A DNA stretch of 64,000 nt, taken from Flavobacterium sp. (GTDB lineage Bacteria > Bacteroidota > Bacteroidia > Flavobacteriales > Flavobacteriaceae). The translations under genes were made by a program, and so were the position numbers. Shown piece after piece: positions 53,996-63,050 of this stretch; positions within the stretch are counted from its first letter, which is position 1, and each line of letters opens with the position of its first letter. The DNA lies in the NCBI RefSeq assembly GCF_027484205.1, contig NZ_JAIXUB010000019.1:1-64000 (forward strand), in the 5' to 3' direction. The notes under the pieces were generated by a model. That model did no database searches, was not told the DNA's origin, and worked only from the letters and a program-made list of their open reading frames with translations.

Positions 53996-55507
53996 ATGAC
54001 AAAATTTTTCTTCAAAATTTCAATTTTTTCACTTTTGGTTTTTGCTTCTTGTACAAAAGACGAAACTAATGAGAACCCAATCGTTATTGATGCTACTCAA
54101 AAAGACCCATTAACGATTGACCAAATTACTACAAAGATTGATGAATCATTTGCTGCTCAAAATTCATTCAATTGGAAAGAAGCTTCAAATCATATGTTAT
54201 GGAGTGCCATTTATCAAGGACAAAAAATAGCAACTATAGGTTTTGGGAATTCTGAAAATGATTTTGACAGAAGTAAATCGTCAAATAATGCCAACATACA
54301 ACAAGAATTATTGGATATAATTTTAAAGTATGAAGGAAAAGAATTAGACAAAGTTTTAATTTCATCAGATGAATATTTAAATTTAGTTGATGTTTTGATT
54401 GAAAAACAAGAAACTGTTATTGCTTTAAGAAGAAGTAAATTTATCAGATATATTGAACCTGCAGATTATAGATATATTGAAAGTAAAGGAATTGTAGAGC
54501 GTTCGACATCTTCATCATCATCTTCGGGTTGTGGCTATGAATCAGAAACATTGAGCACTTCAGATTATACTACTATAACGCCAAATGCTAGAATGCCTTG
54601 GAATTTTCCATTACATAATATCAATGCAGCTTGGAATGTTTCTACAGGAAGTGGTGTTACTATTGGAGTAATTGATACGGGTGTTTCTCCTAATCAATCT
54701 TTGTTAGGAACAAGTTTTAACAATGGTTTGTCATCAGGAAGAACAGTTCAAAAATATGGAACTTATGTAGATTCTATTTGGCCTTGGAGTACAACTACTG
54801 ATGGCCCAAATGATCAATGCGGACATGGAACAAGTATGGCTTCTGTAGCAACAGCACCAAGAAATAATGCAGGTTTGCCTGTTGGCGTGGCATACAATGC
54901 AAATTTAATTACATATCGCGCAGCTTCAAATGTAGTTCTTGAAGGTTATCATGAACACAATGGTGTAAAAAATGCTTTTACGGCTTTAGGAAATAATGCT
55001 TCTGTAAAAATTATTTCGATGTCAATGGGACATATTATTTCTGTTGGAAAAATTGAAGATGGAGTTAGATATGCTTATGGAAAAGGAAAATTAATTTTTT
55101 GTGCTGGTGGAACTTCTACAAGTTTTACATCATTCGCAGGAGTTATTTTCCCTGCTTGGATGGCTGAAGCTGTTGCAGTTACTGGAGTTAAAGAAGGAAC
55201 TTCAAACCAAAAATGTGATGTTTGTCATAATGGAAGTAAAATAGATTTTACTGTTCAAATGCAAAGAACTTCTTCAGGAAATACAGTTCCTGTAACGAGT
55301 TATTATAATGCTCAGAATGATTATGTTGGTGGTTCATCTGTAGCAACGGCTACAACTGCTGGAATTGCGGCTTTAGTTTGGTCTAAAAATCCTACGTGGA
55401 CAAGAGACCAAGTTTTAACCAAAATGAAACAATCAGCAACGTATTATCCAACGAGAGATGCAAATTATGGACATGGAAATATAAATGCATTTTTAGCTGT
55501 TCAATAA
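53996..55507 (+). CDS. S8-family subtilisin-like protease, lipoprotein
   Basis: A 503-residue precursor with lipobox FASCTKDE, so it is anchored in a membrane. A propeptide-like region of about 200 residues precedes the protease domain. Catalytic residues are Asp227 (GVIDTGVS), His280 (CGHGTSMASV) and Ser448 (GGSSVATATTAGIAALVWS). A serine run sits at the propeptide boundary (STSSSSSSGCGYE). There is no sorting domain, so it is exported by the lipoprotein route rather than T9SS. The substrate is unknown. Confidence 0.93.
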   Translation: MTKFFFKISIFSLLVFASCTKDETNENPIVIDATQKDPLTIDQITTKIDESFAAQNSFNWKEASNHMLWSAIYQGQKIATIGFGNSENDFDRSKSSNNANIQQELLDIILKYEGKELDKVLISSDEYLNLVDVLIEKQETVIALRRSKFIRYIEPADYRYIESKGIVERSTSSSSSSGCGYESETLSTSDYTTITPNARMPWNFPLHNINAAWNVSTGSGVTIGVIDTGVSPNQSLLGTSFNNGLSSGRTVQKYGTYVDSIWPWSTTTDGPNDQCGHGTSMASVATAPRNNAGLPVGVAYNANLITYRAASNVVLEGYHEHNGVKNAFTALGNNASVKIISMSMGHIISVGKIEDGVRYAYGKGKLIFCAGGTSTSFTSFAGVIFPAWMAEAVAVTGVKEGTSNQKCDVCHNGSKIDFTVQMQRTSSGNTVPVTSYYNAQNDYVGGSSVATATTAGIAALVWSKNPTWTRDQVLTKMKQSATYYPTRDANYGHGNINAFLAVQ

Positions 55508-55525
55508 TTTAAAAAAATAAATACT

Positions 55526-55559
55526 AAACCATCTTGTTGAAAAATGAGATGGTTTTTTG
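55526..55559 (+). terminator. Terminator of the subtilase gene
   Basis: Arms AAACCATCT (55526-55534) and AGATGGTTT (55547-55555) with a T tail. Confidence 0.8.
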
Positions 55560-55581
55560 TGTTAACACATTTCAAAAAAAC

Positions 55582-55589
55582 TACTTTTG
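55582..55589 (+). promoter_or_regulatory. Candidate -7 element of the VF530 gene
   Basis: TACTTTTG matches TAnnTTTG and ends only four bases before the ATG at 55594, predicting a leaderless message. Confidence 0.45.
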
Positions 55590-55593
55590 CACT

Positions 55594-55821
55594 ATGGAAA
55601 AACATAAAGATCCACTTCACGGAATTACACTTCAAAAAATTGTAGAACAATTAGTTGATTATTATGGATTTGATACGCTTGCAGAATTTGTAAATATCAA
55701 ATGTTTTAAAGATAATCCTAGTGTAAAATCGAGCTTAACTTTTTTGAGAAAAACAGATTGGGCTAGAAAAAAAGTCGAAGAATTATACATCAGAACGTTA
55801 CCTAAATTAAAAACCCTTTAA
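55594..55821 (+). CDS. VF530-family DNA-binding protein
   Basis: A 75-residue protein of the VF530 family (PF09905), small helical proteins proposed to bind DNA. It begins [66 protein letters not shown], and LHGITL, IKCF and WAR-KVE positions are the family landmarks. The frame is open further upstream, but the added residues run through the preceding terminator and are rejected. Its last codons are part of the downstream terminator stem. Confidence 0.85.
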   Translation: MEKHKDPLHGITLQKIVEQLVDYYGFDTLAEFVNIKCFKDNPSVKSSLTFLRKTDWARKKVEELYIRTLPKLKTL

Positions 55822-55842
55822 AACTAAATTTAAAGGGTTTTT
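55811..55842. terminator. Bidirectional terminator overlapping the VF530 stop codon
   Basis: Perfect arms AAACCCTTTAAA (55811-55822) and TTTAAAGGGTTT (55829-55840). The left arm includes the VF530 stop codon. It separates VF530 from the convergent membrane-protein gene. Confidence 0.85.
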
Positions 55843-55848
55843 TAATTA

Positions 55849-57363
55849 TTAATTTTCAGCTAAACCGCGCCATTTTTTTATTTTAGAAGAAAGTACTAAC
55901 ATTATAATTATTGAAAATATTAAATTGAAATACATGAAATTGATGATGTTGTCTTTCATGAATTGTATTGTTGGATAGTATTCACTTTTGGTATAATCAA
56001 TTAAATTATATTGATTTGACAAATCTTTTAAAATTTCTAATGTTACGAAATAAATTAATGGCAATAATCCTAAAATTGACCATAACATAACATTAACCAT
56101 AACGCCTGAAACATTTTTACTTTTGTTTCTAGAAAGTGTAATTGCAAAATAGATTATAGTAAATAGAATAGTAGTTATCATTAAAACAGGAAAAGTGTAA
56201 TCCCATTTAATAATGAGACTTATTATTCCAAATAATATTCCTAAAACACCTACACTAACAACTGAAATTAACCAATTTTTACCCGAAGTAACTCGGAACG
56301 AAAAAATCAATAATGACAATCCAAAAGCAAAATATAGCGCAATTAAAATAGTTTCAAAGTTGATATCTGGTTGACTCCAAGAATCTGAAATTTTATTGTA
56401 ATTAAAGTTTAATTGGCTTTCAGGAACATAATATTTATAATATTCATATTGTTGATTACCTATTGAAGCTATGTACTTATTTACACTATCAAAAACACTT
56501 CCATTGGTATAATTGTTAGGATAATAATATTCTCCTTCATTACTTTTTCCTATTAATTTATACGAATCAAAATTTGGATAATTATATACTAAATCAAACC
56601 ATTTGTTTTCATCAATATTAGCTTTTAGATTATGTTCTTTGGCAATATTCAAATAGTTTTTAAAAACATTTTTTATGGAATCTTTTTGTTGCTTAACTAA
56701 CCAAGTTTTGATCGTTTTTTTACGTAAAGAATCTGTTTCATAATCAAAGAAAGTATAGCTGTTTACATTCTTATTTAGCAATGAAGTATAGCTGTAATTT
56801 TTTCCGTTGAAAATAATAAAATTATTTTTTAATGAAATGGAATCAGTTTCAGTAGCTACTTCTTCAGCATAATTATAATTATCATTTCTATAATTATTGG
56901 AATAAGAACCATCAACAAAAAAGGACGCTTTACTTAAAATTTCACATCGTTTTTTAGCTTCTGTTTCAGAATAATATCCTCGAACACGAGTTTCTTTTCC
57001 ATAGTAAAAAGAAACAGTAAACAATGTAATTAAAAAACTGATGAACAGTAAAATACTCCATTCTTTAAACAATGAAAACTTGTTTTTTGGATAGAATGAT
57101 TTGAACGAATTGTTCTTAAAATAAAATACTAACCAAAGGATTAGCAATAAAATAGAGACTAATACACTAAAGAAAACAACTAATCCATCATTATCATAAT
57201 TATAATTGTTTTCACTTTCTTTAAAATTCAATTCGCCTTCGTGATAACCTATAAAAAAGAAAATTAAGTTAATCACAATCAAAATTGCTGTCATTGGAAC
57301 TATTCTTGTATTCCAAAGCAAAGGATATTTTATAAGTAATTGTTTTTGAATATTTTTAAACAT
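55849..57363 (-). CDS. ABC-transporter-associated multi-pass membrane protein
   Basis: A 504-residue membrane protein with about eight transmembrane helices (for example IVPMTAILIVINLIFFFIGY, VVFFSVLVSILLLILWLVFYF, ILLFISFLITLFTVSFYYG, ILIALYFAFGLSLLIFSF, LISVVSVGVLGILFGIISLI) and a large Asn/Tyr/Ser-rich extracytoplasmic loop between about residues 135 and 330. I do not recognise a family, but its stop-to-start neighbour 11 bases upstream is an ABC ATPase, so it is probably the permease-like partner. Substrate and direction are unknown. Confidence 0.65.
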   Translation of the reverse strand: MFKNIQKQLLIKYPLLWNTRIVPMTAILIVINLIFFFIGYHEGELNFKESENNYNYDNDGLVVFFSVLVSILLLILWLVFYFKNNSFKSFYPKNKFSLFKEWSILLFISFLITLFTVSFYYGKETRVRGYYSETEAKKRCEILSKASFFVDGSYSNNYRNDNYNYAEEVATETDSISLKNNFIIFNGKNYSYTSLLNKNVNSYTFFDYETDSLRKKTIKTWLVKQQKDSIKNVFKNYLNIAKEHNLKANIDENKWFDLVYNYPNFDSYKLIGKSNEGEYYYPNNYTNGSVFDSVNKYIASIGNQQYEYYKYYVPESQLNFNYNKISDSWSQPDINFETILIALYFAFGLSLLIFSFRVTSGKNWLISVVSVGVLGILFGIISLIIKWDYTFPVLMITTILFTIIYFAITLSRNKSKNVSGVMVNVMLWSILGLLPLIYFVTLEILKDLSNQYNLIDYTKSEYYPTIQFMKDNIINFMYFNLIFSIIIMLVLSSKIKKWRGLAEN

Positions 57364-57374
57364 AATTTCTAGAT

Positions 57375-58538
57375 TTAGGATACAAAAAAGCGACGTGTAG
57401 ATTTTGAAATATTTCTGAAATATTGCAACGGAATTTGTTGTTCAATGGCAAGTTTCATAAAGTCATAAACAGTAATATTTTCTGGGAAGTTTATGATGTA
57501 TGTTCCACCATTAAATTGTAATGAAATCATGTTTAATTTTGAAAATACTTCACCTAATTTACTTTGGTTCCATTCGCTTTCAAATTCAATTACCAAATTA
57601 TTTTCAACGACAGTTTCATTTTCAACACTTATTTTTTCGTGTAAGTTCTTTTGTTTTCCATGTTTCAAGAAAATAACTTGGTCAGAAGTTTTTTCAACTT
57701 CATACAATTGTTGCGAACTCAACACAATTCCAATTGGACGAAATGGTGATTTTGCAATCGCTTTAAAATCTTCTAAAACAGTTTGTTGTGCAAGAATGTC
57801 TAAATTAGCTAACGGTTCATCAATCAACAAAATTTCGGGCTTGCGCAACAGCATTCTTGCCAATTCAAAACGCATTTTATAACCCGATGATAAACTTTTC
57901 CATGAGTGATTTCTGAATTTTCGTAAACCTAAACGTGCAATAATTAATTCTACTATTAACTCATTTTCTTCAGGTTTATAGCCATAACATGTAGCTGTAA
58001 ATTGTAGATTTTCAAACATTGATCCGTACCAAGAATCTGTTCGTTGTGGAATATAAACGAGTTTTGTTCGCAAATCATAATCGTCATTCGATTTGAAATG
58101 ATAATTAATTTTTCCGCTACTAGCATATAATTCGCCACATAAACTGCGTAAAAGTGTGGTCTTTCCGTTTCCGTTTTCACCCACTAAACCAAGAATTTCT
58201 CCTTGATGTAATTCCATTTCAATTGGTCCAAGTCCAAAACTTGACGTTCCATAACTTTTTACTAATCCTGATGTAGAAACTAGTAACTTCTTTTCAGGAA
58301 TAGATTTTGTTGACAAACTTGAATGTAAATCGGTTAGAATTGCCCGATACTTTTCTTTTTTTGCTTCGACATTAGTTTCGTTTTGGTCGAGCCAAACTAA
58401 GAACTCATTAGTTTTTTTATAATGAATAATGTCTTCTGTATCAAGTGTTAAGTCTATAATTCTTTTAGTAAGAATTGAAAAGTCTTCAAACTTTAAAAAG
58501 TCTTGCAACTCTTGATATTGTTTTTCAAATTCGTTCAT
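57375..58538 (-). CDS. ABC transporter ATP-binding protein with N-terminal extension
   Basis: A 387-residue ATPase. About 85 residues of helical extension (QELQDFLKFEDFSILTKRIIDL) precede the nucleotide-binding domain. Motifs are Walker A GLVGENGNGKTTLLRSL, Q-loop YIPQRTDSW, signature SLSSGYKMRFELARML, Walker B ILLIDEPLANLD and a closing SSQQLYEVE switch region. A further 90-residue C-terminal domain ends IPLQYFRNISKSTRRFFVS. It is encoded directly upstream of the multi-pass membrane protein and probably forms an exporter-like complex with it. Confidence 0.88.
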   Translation of the reverse strand: MNEFEKQYQELQDFLKFEDFSILTKRIIDLTLDTEDIIHYKKTNEFLVWLDQNETNVEAKKEKYRAILTDLHSSLSTKSIPEKKLLVSTSGLVKSYGTSSFGLGPIEMELHQGEILGLVGENGNGKTTLLRSLCGELYASSGKINYHFKSNDDYDLRTKLVYIPQRTDSWYGSMFENLQFTATCYGYKPEENELIVELIIARLGLRKFRNHSWKSLSSGYKMRFELARMLLRKPEILLIDEPLANLDILAQQTVLEDFKAIAKSPFRPIGIVLSSQQLYEVEKTSDQVIFLKHGKQKNLHEKISVENETVVENNLVIEFESEWNQSKLGEVFSKLNMISLQFNGGTYIINFPENITVYDFMKLAIEQQIPLQYFRNISKSTRRFFVS

Positions 58539-58541
58539 ATA

Positions 58542-59102
58542 TTATTTTTTGAAATTTCTTTTTAATAAGGAATAAATTACGGTGTCCCAAAATTTTCCGT
58601 TTCTCAATTCATTTTCTTTAAAATGTGCTTCTTTTTCAAAACCACTTTTTTGTAAAACGCGTTCCGATGCAATATTATCTGGATCAATTACCGCTTCAAT
58701 AGAATGCATGTTTAAGTCTTCAAAACCATATTGTAAAACGGCTTTAATGGCTTCTGTGGTAATTCCTTGACCGTTATATTGTGGCAAAATCATATAACCA
58801 ATTTCACAACGATGATTTTCGGGCTGCAATCGATAAAGCCCAAGAAATCCAATAAATTTTGGATTTTCTTTTAGGGTAATTGCCCAATTAATTCCTTCTT
58901 TTTTTTCTATAGCATCATCAATCATTTTAAAATGCTCCAATGCTTGTTGTTCGTTTGTAATCAATGGACGAGGAATAAATTTCATGGTTTCGGGATTACC
59001 ACGAAGTTCCATAATTTCTGCTAAATCATTGATCGTAACTCTTCGCAAAAAAAGTTGTTCGGTTTCTAAATTTTTAAAAGGATGAAAATTGATTTCTAAC
59101 AT
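58542..59102 (-). CDS. GNAT N-acetyltransferase, RimJ/RimL type
   Basis: A 186-residue acetyl-CoA-dependent N-acetyltransferase. ETEQLFLRRVTINDLAEIMELRGNPETM is the usual N-terminal strand-helix; the acetyl-CoA site reads IGYMILPQYNGQGITTEAI, followed by NIASERVLQKSGFEKE. Members modify ribosomal proteins, antibiotics or small amines; the substrate is not predictable. It sits three bases upstream of the ABC ATPase on the same strand, probably co-transcribed. Confidence 0.9.
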   Translation of the reverse strand: MLEINFHPFKNLETEQLFLRRVTINDLAEIMELRGNPETMKFIPRPLITNEQQALEHFKMIDDAIEKKEGINWAITLKENPKFIGFLGLYRLQPENHRCEIGYMILPQYNGQGITTEAIKAVLQYGFEDLNMHSIEAVIDPDNIASERVLQKSGFEKEAHFKENELRNGKFWDTVIYSLLKRNFKK

Positions 59103-59150
59103 TGGTGTTTTTGTATGTAGTATAATTGTATAAAGTATTGTTGTAAAAAG

Positions 59151-59999
59151 TTATACCACTTCAATACTAAATTGATGCATTTTACTTTCTTTTGCTTCTA
59201 CAAATTGTATGCCTTCTTTTTCTAAAATGTTATTATTTGAATGAATGGTGTCAGAATATCCTAACCAAGGTTCAATGCAAACAAATGGTGCGTTGACTTT
59301 TGTCCAAATTCCTAAATTTTTAAAATCGTCAAATTTCACTTTCACAATTGGTTGTTCTTTTTCTAGAATAGTTATTTCTTTTGACTTCAATTGTTTAAAA
59401 ATTAAGGCATCTTGCTCAAAAATCGAGTAGGAAAGAGGTAGTTTTTTATCAACCAAATTAATTTTGAAATTGTTGTCTGAAAGTAAATCATTTTCTAGTG
59501 TGAAACAGTCTAAATTTTCTTTACAATTGAATTCTAAAGTATAATTTTCAAATTCCAAAGGCAATGAAAAAGCTGGATGCGCACCTATGGAGAACGGCAA
59601 AATTGAATTAGTATTGTTAATGATTTTGTAAGATATTTGAAGTGTTGTTTCAATCAACTGATAGGAAATTTGCAACTCAAAATCAAAAGGATAGACTTTC
59701 AAAGTTTCCTCAGATGATTTCAATGAAAAAGTTACACTCTCTTCAGATTTTTCTATAACTTCAAAACTATAATCTCTTGCAAATCCATGTCTTGAAAGCG
59801 AATAAGATTGATTATTGTAAGTGAATAAATTGTTTTTTAAAGTACCAACAATTGGAAACAAAACAGGAGAATGTTTGCCCCAAAATGCAGGATTTCCTTC
59901 CCAAATGTACTCTCGATGGTGCTTATTTAATGAAAATAATTCGGCTCCAACATGTTTTATTGAAGCCGAAATTAAGTTGTTTTTTATAGTTGTAATCAT
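59151..59999 (-). CDS. Aldose 1-epimerase family protein
   Basis: A 282-residue galactose mutarotase-like beta-sandwich protein. Seen are ISASIKHVGAELFSLNKHHREYIWEGNPAFWGKHSPVLFPIVG, SLSRHGFARDYSF, FSIGAHPAFSLPL with the active-site His, and the late NAPFVCIEPWLG with the catalytic Glu. The start is the ATG at 59999; one codon upstream is a TTG. It probably interconverts sugar anomers or sugar-6-phosphates; the exact sugar is unknown. It directly follows the DUF4199 gene. Confidence 0.9.
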   Translation of the reverse strand: MITTIKNNLISASIKHVGAELFSLNKHHREYIWEGNPAFWGKHSPVLFPIVGTLKNNLFTYNNQSYSLSRHGFARDYSFEVIEKSEESVTFSLKSSEETLKVYPFDFELQISYQLIETTLQISYKIINNTNSILPFSIGAHPAFSLPLEFENYTLEFNCKENLDCFTLENDLLSDNNFKINLVDKKLPLSYSIFEQDALIFKQLKSKEITILEKEQPIVKVKFDDFKNLGIWTKVNAPFVCIEPWLGYSDTIHSNNNILEKEGIQFVEAKESKMHQFSIEVV

Positions 60000-60002
60000 C
60001 AA

Positions 60003-60530
60003 TTATTTTTTCTTTTTCAAAATAAATCCAAATATGATTGCTCCAATAAGTGAAAAAATAATTCCAAAAGGTAAAATTTCAGAAAAAGTTATCATAATTA
60101 AATAAAGCGGACTTTTACAGGATTCTTTTAAATTATTTAATTCTTTAATTTTTTCTTGTAATTCCGTTTGATTTAATCCACTTGATTGAAGATTCTTTAT
60201 TTCAGAAGCAACAAATTTTTCATAAAAATCAGGATAAAAGTTATAATATTCTATCAGCCAAACTCCAACATAAATAGTTGAAATTATAAAAGCTATTAGA
60301 AAACCAATTATAAATGCTTTTCCAAAAGAAATGACCCCATTATTGGCTTTTTTATATTGATTCATTCCAACAAAAGTAAATCCAAATGCCAGAAACATTC
60401 CTGTGAATCCTAAAATATAACTTGTTGTTGGGTTTTCTAAATTTTTTGAATGATAAAAGACACTCAATCCCATAAATATTGAGACGATGATTCCTGCAAT
60501 AATTCCGTTTTTTAGAATAATGTTTTTCAT
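60003..60530 (-). CDS. DUF4199 membrane protein
   Basis: A 175-residue protein with four transmembrane segments (NGIIAGIIVSIFMGLSVFY, YILGFTGMFLAFGFTFVGMN, GKAFIIGFLIAFIISTIYVGVWL and ILPFGIIFSLIGAIIFGFIL) and an acidic, helical extracytoplasmic loop (about 105-140) with NQYKKANNGVISF between helices 2 and 3. These are the features of DUF4199, common in Bacteroidota with unknown function. It ends four bases before the epimerase start. Confidence 0.82.
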   Translation of the reverse strand: MKNIILKNGIIAGIIVSIFMGLSVFYHSKNLENPTTSYILGFTGMFLAFGFTFVGMNQYKKANNGVISFGKAFIIGFLIAFIISTIYVGVWLIEYYNFYPDFYEKFVASEIKNLQSSGLNQTELQEKIKELNNLKESCKSPLYLIMITFSEILPFGIIFSLIGAIIFGFILKKKK

Positions 60531-60570
60531 AAATAAAAGTTTATTGGTTGGTATATCAAAGATAACAATT

Positions 60571-62280
60571 TTATTTATCTGAAATTAAAAGCATATTTTT
60601 TTGTGAATCAATGTAATAACTATCTTTTCGTTTGTCAATTATTTCTAATCCTTTGTAGATTTTGTTATAATAAAAACGTTCGTCATAATTTGAAACAACA
60701 GACATTGGAATAATAATTTCCCCATCAAAATTGCAAACACCTAATTTGTTATCTTGAGAAATCATAAAATAATTGCCTCCAAAATATTTAAAATAATTGT
60801 AATTAAAATCAACTATTGTTTTATTGGTTCTTATGTTTAAAATGGCACTTACATTATTGGTTTTCTTTTCAGAATTTTTTCTGGTTACAAATACAAAATC
60901 GTTGTGATAGCTTTTTTGTAAATAATCATATTCGTTTGGAATTAAATTCTTGAAATCATTATCTAATAGACCATATTTATTGTCTTTTTTATAGATAAAA
61001 TAAGCATTTTTATTATGATAATCATGATCTATAGGCATAGTCATTTCACCATATAAGCTTGGTTCTTCAATGGTACATTCAGGAACAATAGACTCATAAA
61101 TAATTTCGGTTAGTGCCTTTCCTTCTTTTGAATAAAATCCTTCTTTAGCGTTTAATTTTACTTTATAAAAAGCAATACCAGTTTCATATCGATTAAAGTA
61201 AGGTTCAATATTTTCATATTCAAACGGAATAATTTCACTACCATCTTTTGGTGCAATTACTCCAAATTTTTTATCTTTTTTTGCTACCATAAAATCGATA
61301 CTTGCTGAACTAAATTCATCATATATAAAATCGGTTAATGGTTTTAAATCTAAATCGAAAATAGCCAATTTTCCATTTTTTTTCAAGCGATAGATTTTAT
61401 TGAATTTATCAATGTTTTCATAAGTTTCAGGAAGTAATAATTCGCCTTTTTCATTATAAAAATTGAATTTTTTATCTTTAACTGTAATGAATTTTCCTTT
61501 TTCAGGATTTGTAATATAATTGAATTCTACAGGAATAAGTAGTTTGTTTGTTGACAAATCAACTAAGCCTTGAAAATAAAATTTATCAACTTTATTTTGA
61601 ACTAAAGCTAAATTATTGTCAAGCTTTTGATAAACATTTCCATAAGGTGTTGTTTCTTTTACTGAAGGTTTTTCATCATAATTGTCTCTAGAATAACTAT
61701 AATCTCTGCTTTCTTCAATTACAGGCGCGTCATTATTTTCTGTTTCAATATTTTTCTTTAGGAGTTTTCCTTTTGGAGTAAAAATTAATTCTTCATCGCC
61801 CAAGTTTGCAACAACAACAGAATCTATTACAACCTCTTTTTTGTGAAATCTTTTTACACTTTTTTTCTCTTCGTTATGGATGTAATCATATTGAACAGGC
61901 AAAATTTGTTTTCCAGTATTGGAAATCAAACCGTATTTTTTCCCAATTTTTACTGGATAGTTTTCATGAAATCCAAACATTACTGTAGTGTAACTTATGT
62001 TTAAACCCTCAATTCCATCGTAGATTGCAGGTGTTATTTCTTTTGCATTGTTGTCTAAAATACCAAATTTGTTGTTTTTTAAATAGATAGCATACACCAA
62101 AAGCGGCTTCATTGAAACGGTATCAAAGGCTGAGATGAGCTGGTATTTTTTTGTTGTAATTAACTTGTCGTAATCAACTTTGTTTAAAATACCATTTTTG
62201 TCGTAGGTTAATTTAGTTTGTGCAAATTGATTACTTGTAATTAACAAAACAAGAAGCATAAATATTTTTTTCATTTTCAT
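60571..62280 (-). CDS. Exported WG-repeat protein
   Basis: A 569-residue precursor with signal peptide KKIFMLLVLLITSNQFAQTK. The body is a series of WG-type beta repeats, seen as KFGILDNNAKEITPAIYDGIEG, KYGLISNTGKQILPVQYDYI, KFNFYNEKGELLLPETYENI, KFGVIAPKDGSEIIPFEYENI and KYGLLDNDFKNLIPNEYDYL. Such repeats probably stack as a beta-propeller-like binding surface; no catalytic site is visible. A second ATG two codons later is equally possible as start. It lies one base from the DUF1801 gene. Confidence 0.88.
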   Translation of the reverse strand: MKMKKIFMLLVLLITSNQFAQTKLTYDKNGILNKVDYDKLITTKKYQLISAFDTVSMKPLLVYAIYLKNNKFGILDNNAKEITPAIYDGIEGLNISYTTVMFGFHENYPVKIGKKYGLISNTGKQILPVQYDYIHNEEKKSVKRFHKKEVVIDSVVVANLGDEELIFTPKGKLLKKNIETENNDAPVIEESRDYSYSRDNYDEKPSVKETTPYGNVYQKLDNNLALVQNKVDKFYFQGLVDLSTNKLLIPVEFNYITNPEKGKFITVKDKKFNFYNEKGELLLPETYENIDKFNKIYRLKKNGKLAIFDLDLKPLTDFIYDEFSSASIDFMVAKKDKKFGVIAPKDGSEIIPFEYENIEPYFNRYETGIAFYKVKLNAKEGFYSKEGKALTEIIYESIVPECTIEEPSLYGEMTMPIDHDYHNKNAYFIYKKDNKYGLLDNDFKNLIPNEYDYLQKSYHNDFVFVTRKNSEKKTNNVSAILNIRTNKTIVDFNYNYFKYFGGNYFMISQDNKLGVCNFDGEIIIPMSVVSNYDERFYYNKIYKGLEIIDKRKDSYYIDSQKNMLLISDK

Positions 62281-62281
62281 T

Positions 62282-62677
62282 TTATTTTAATCGTTCTAAA
62301 ACACCTTTTCGTTTTACAATATTTTTATAATCCCATTGAATTTCTTTTGATTTTTGAAGCCAACGTTCTATATCAGAAACATTTAATTCATCAACTGTAG
62401 TATATGTTTTTGAGGCATCTTTAAATTTTCCTGTTCCTAAATTGAGTTGGTCTTCTTCAAAACTTGCGCCACTCCAAAATAGTAATCGTATTCCGTTTTT
62501 TAGTTTATTATAACCTACAATTGGGTTACCATCATCAAACCAAACTGGATGCGCATGCCATACTTTATTTTCAAAATGAGGCAATTGTTTTTGAATAATT
62601 TCTAACAGTTTATCGCAAATAGCTTTGTCGTTTTGTGATTTCGAATTGTTATAATTTAGGATGTCTTCATGAATCAT
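62282..62677 (-). CDS. DUF1801-family protein
   Basis: A 131-residue small soluble protein. The KAICDKLLEIIQKQLPHFENKVWHAHPVWFDDGNPIVGY stretch and GIRLLFWSGASF are characteristic of the DUF1801/YdhG fold, related to frataxin-like iron-binding proteins, but no biochemical role is proved. It is in a tight reverse-strand string between a VOC protein (ten bases upstream) and the WG-repeat gene. Confidence 0.82.
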   Translation of the reverse strand: MIHEDILNYNNSKSQNDKAICDKLLEIIQKQLPHFENKVWHAHPVWFDDGNPIVGYNKLKNGIRLLFWSGASFEEDQLNLGTGKFKDASKTYTTVDELNVSDIERWLQKSKEIQWDYKNIVKRKGVLERLK

Positions 62678-62687
62678 AGTTTATATT

Positions 62688-63044
62688 TTACAAGCTTTCG
62701 CCAAAGGTCAATAAATTTTTATCAGGATCGAGTATCGAAAATTCTCTTTGTTGCCAAGGCTTATTTTCCAATTGTCCGTTAGGATGAATCCAAACTTTTG
62801 CATCTAAAAAAGTTTGGTACAAATTGTCAATAGCAGTTGTTCTTATATAAACTTGACCGTAATTTTCATCTGGATTTAAATCTTTAAACTCAAAGAAATG
62901 TATCTGAATTTCGTCTTTTTGTACCATCAAATAGCCATCAAAATCAGCACTTCCAAACAATTGAAAACCTAATTTATTGAGGTAAAAATCCATCGTAATC
63001 TTTTTGTTACGCATAGGAAGTTTTGGGTTGATGTTTGTGAGCAT
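62688..63044 (-). CDS. VOC-superfamily protein (bleomycin-resistance-like)
   Basis: A 118-residue protein of the vicinal oxygen chelate fold: two beta-alpha-beta-beta-beta modules, PKLPMRNKKITMDFYLNKLGFQ, YLMVQKDEIQIHFFEF, VYIRTTAIDNLYQTF and REFSILDPDKNLLTFGES. The pattern matches bleomycin-binding proteins that act by sequestration; a glyoxalase-type metal site is not evident. It is co-directional with RhuM upstream (six bases) and DUF1801 downstream. Confidence 0.85.
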   Translation of the reverse strand: MLTNINPKLPMRNKKITMDFYLNKLGFQLFGSADFDGYLMVQKDEIQIHFFEFKDLNPDENYGQVYIRTTAIDNLYQTFLDAKVWIHPNGQLENKPWQQREFSILDPDKNLLTFGESL

Positions 63045-63050
63045 ACTGTT

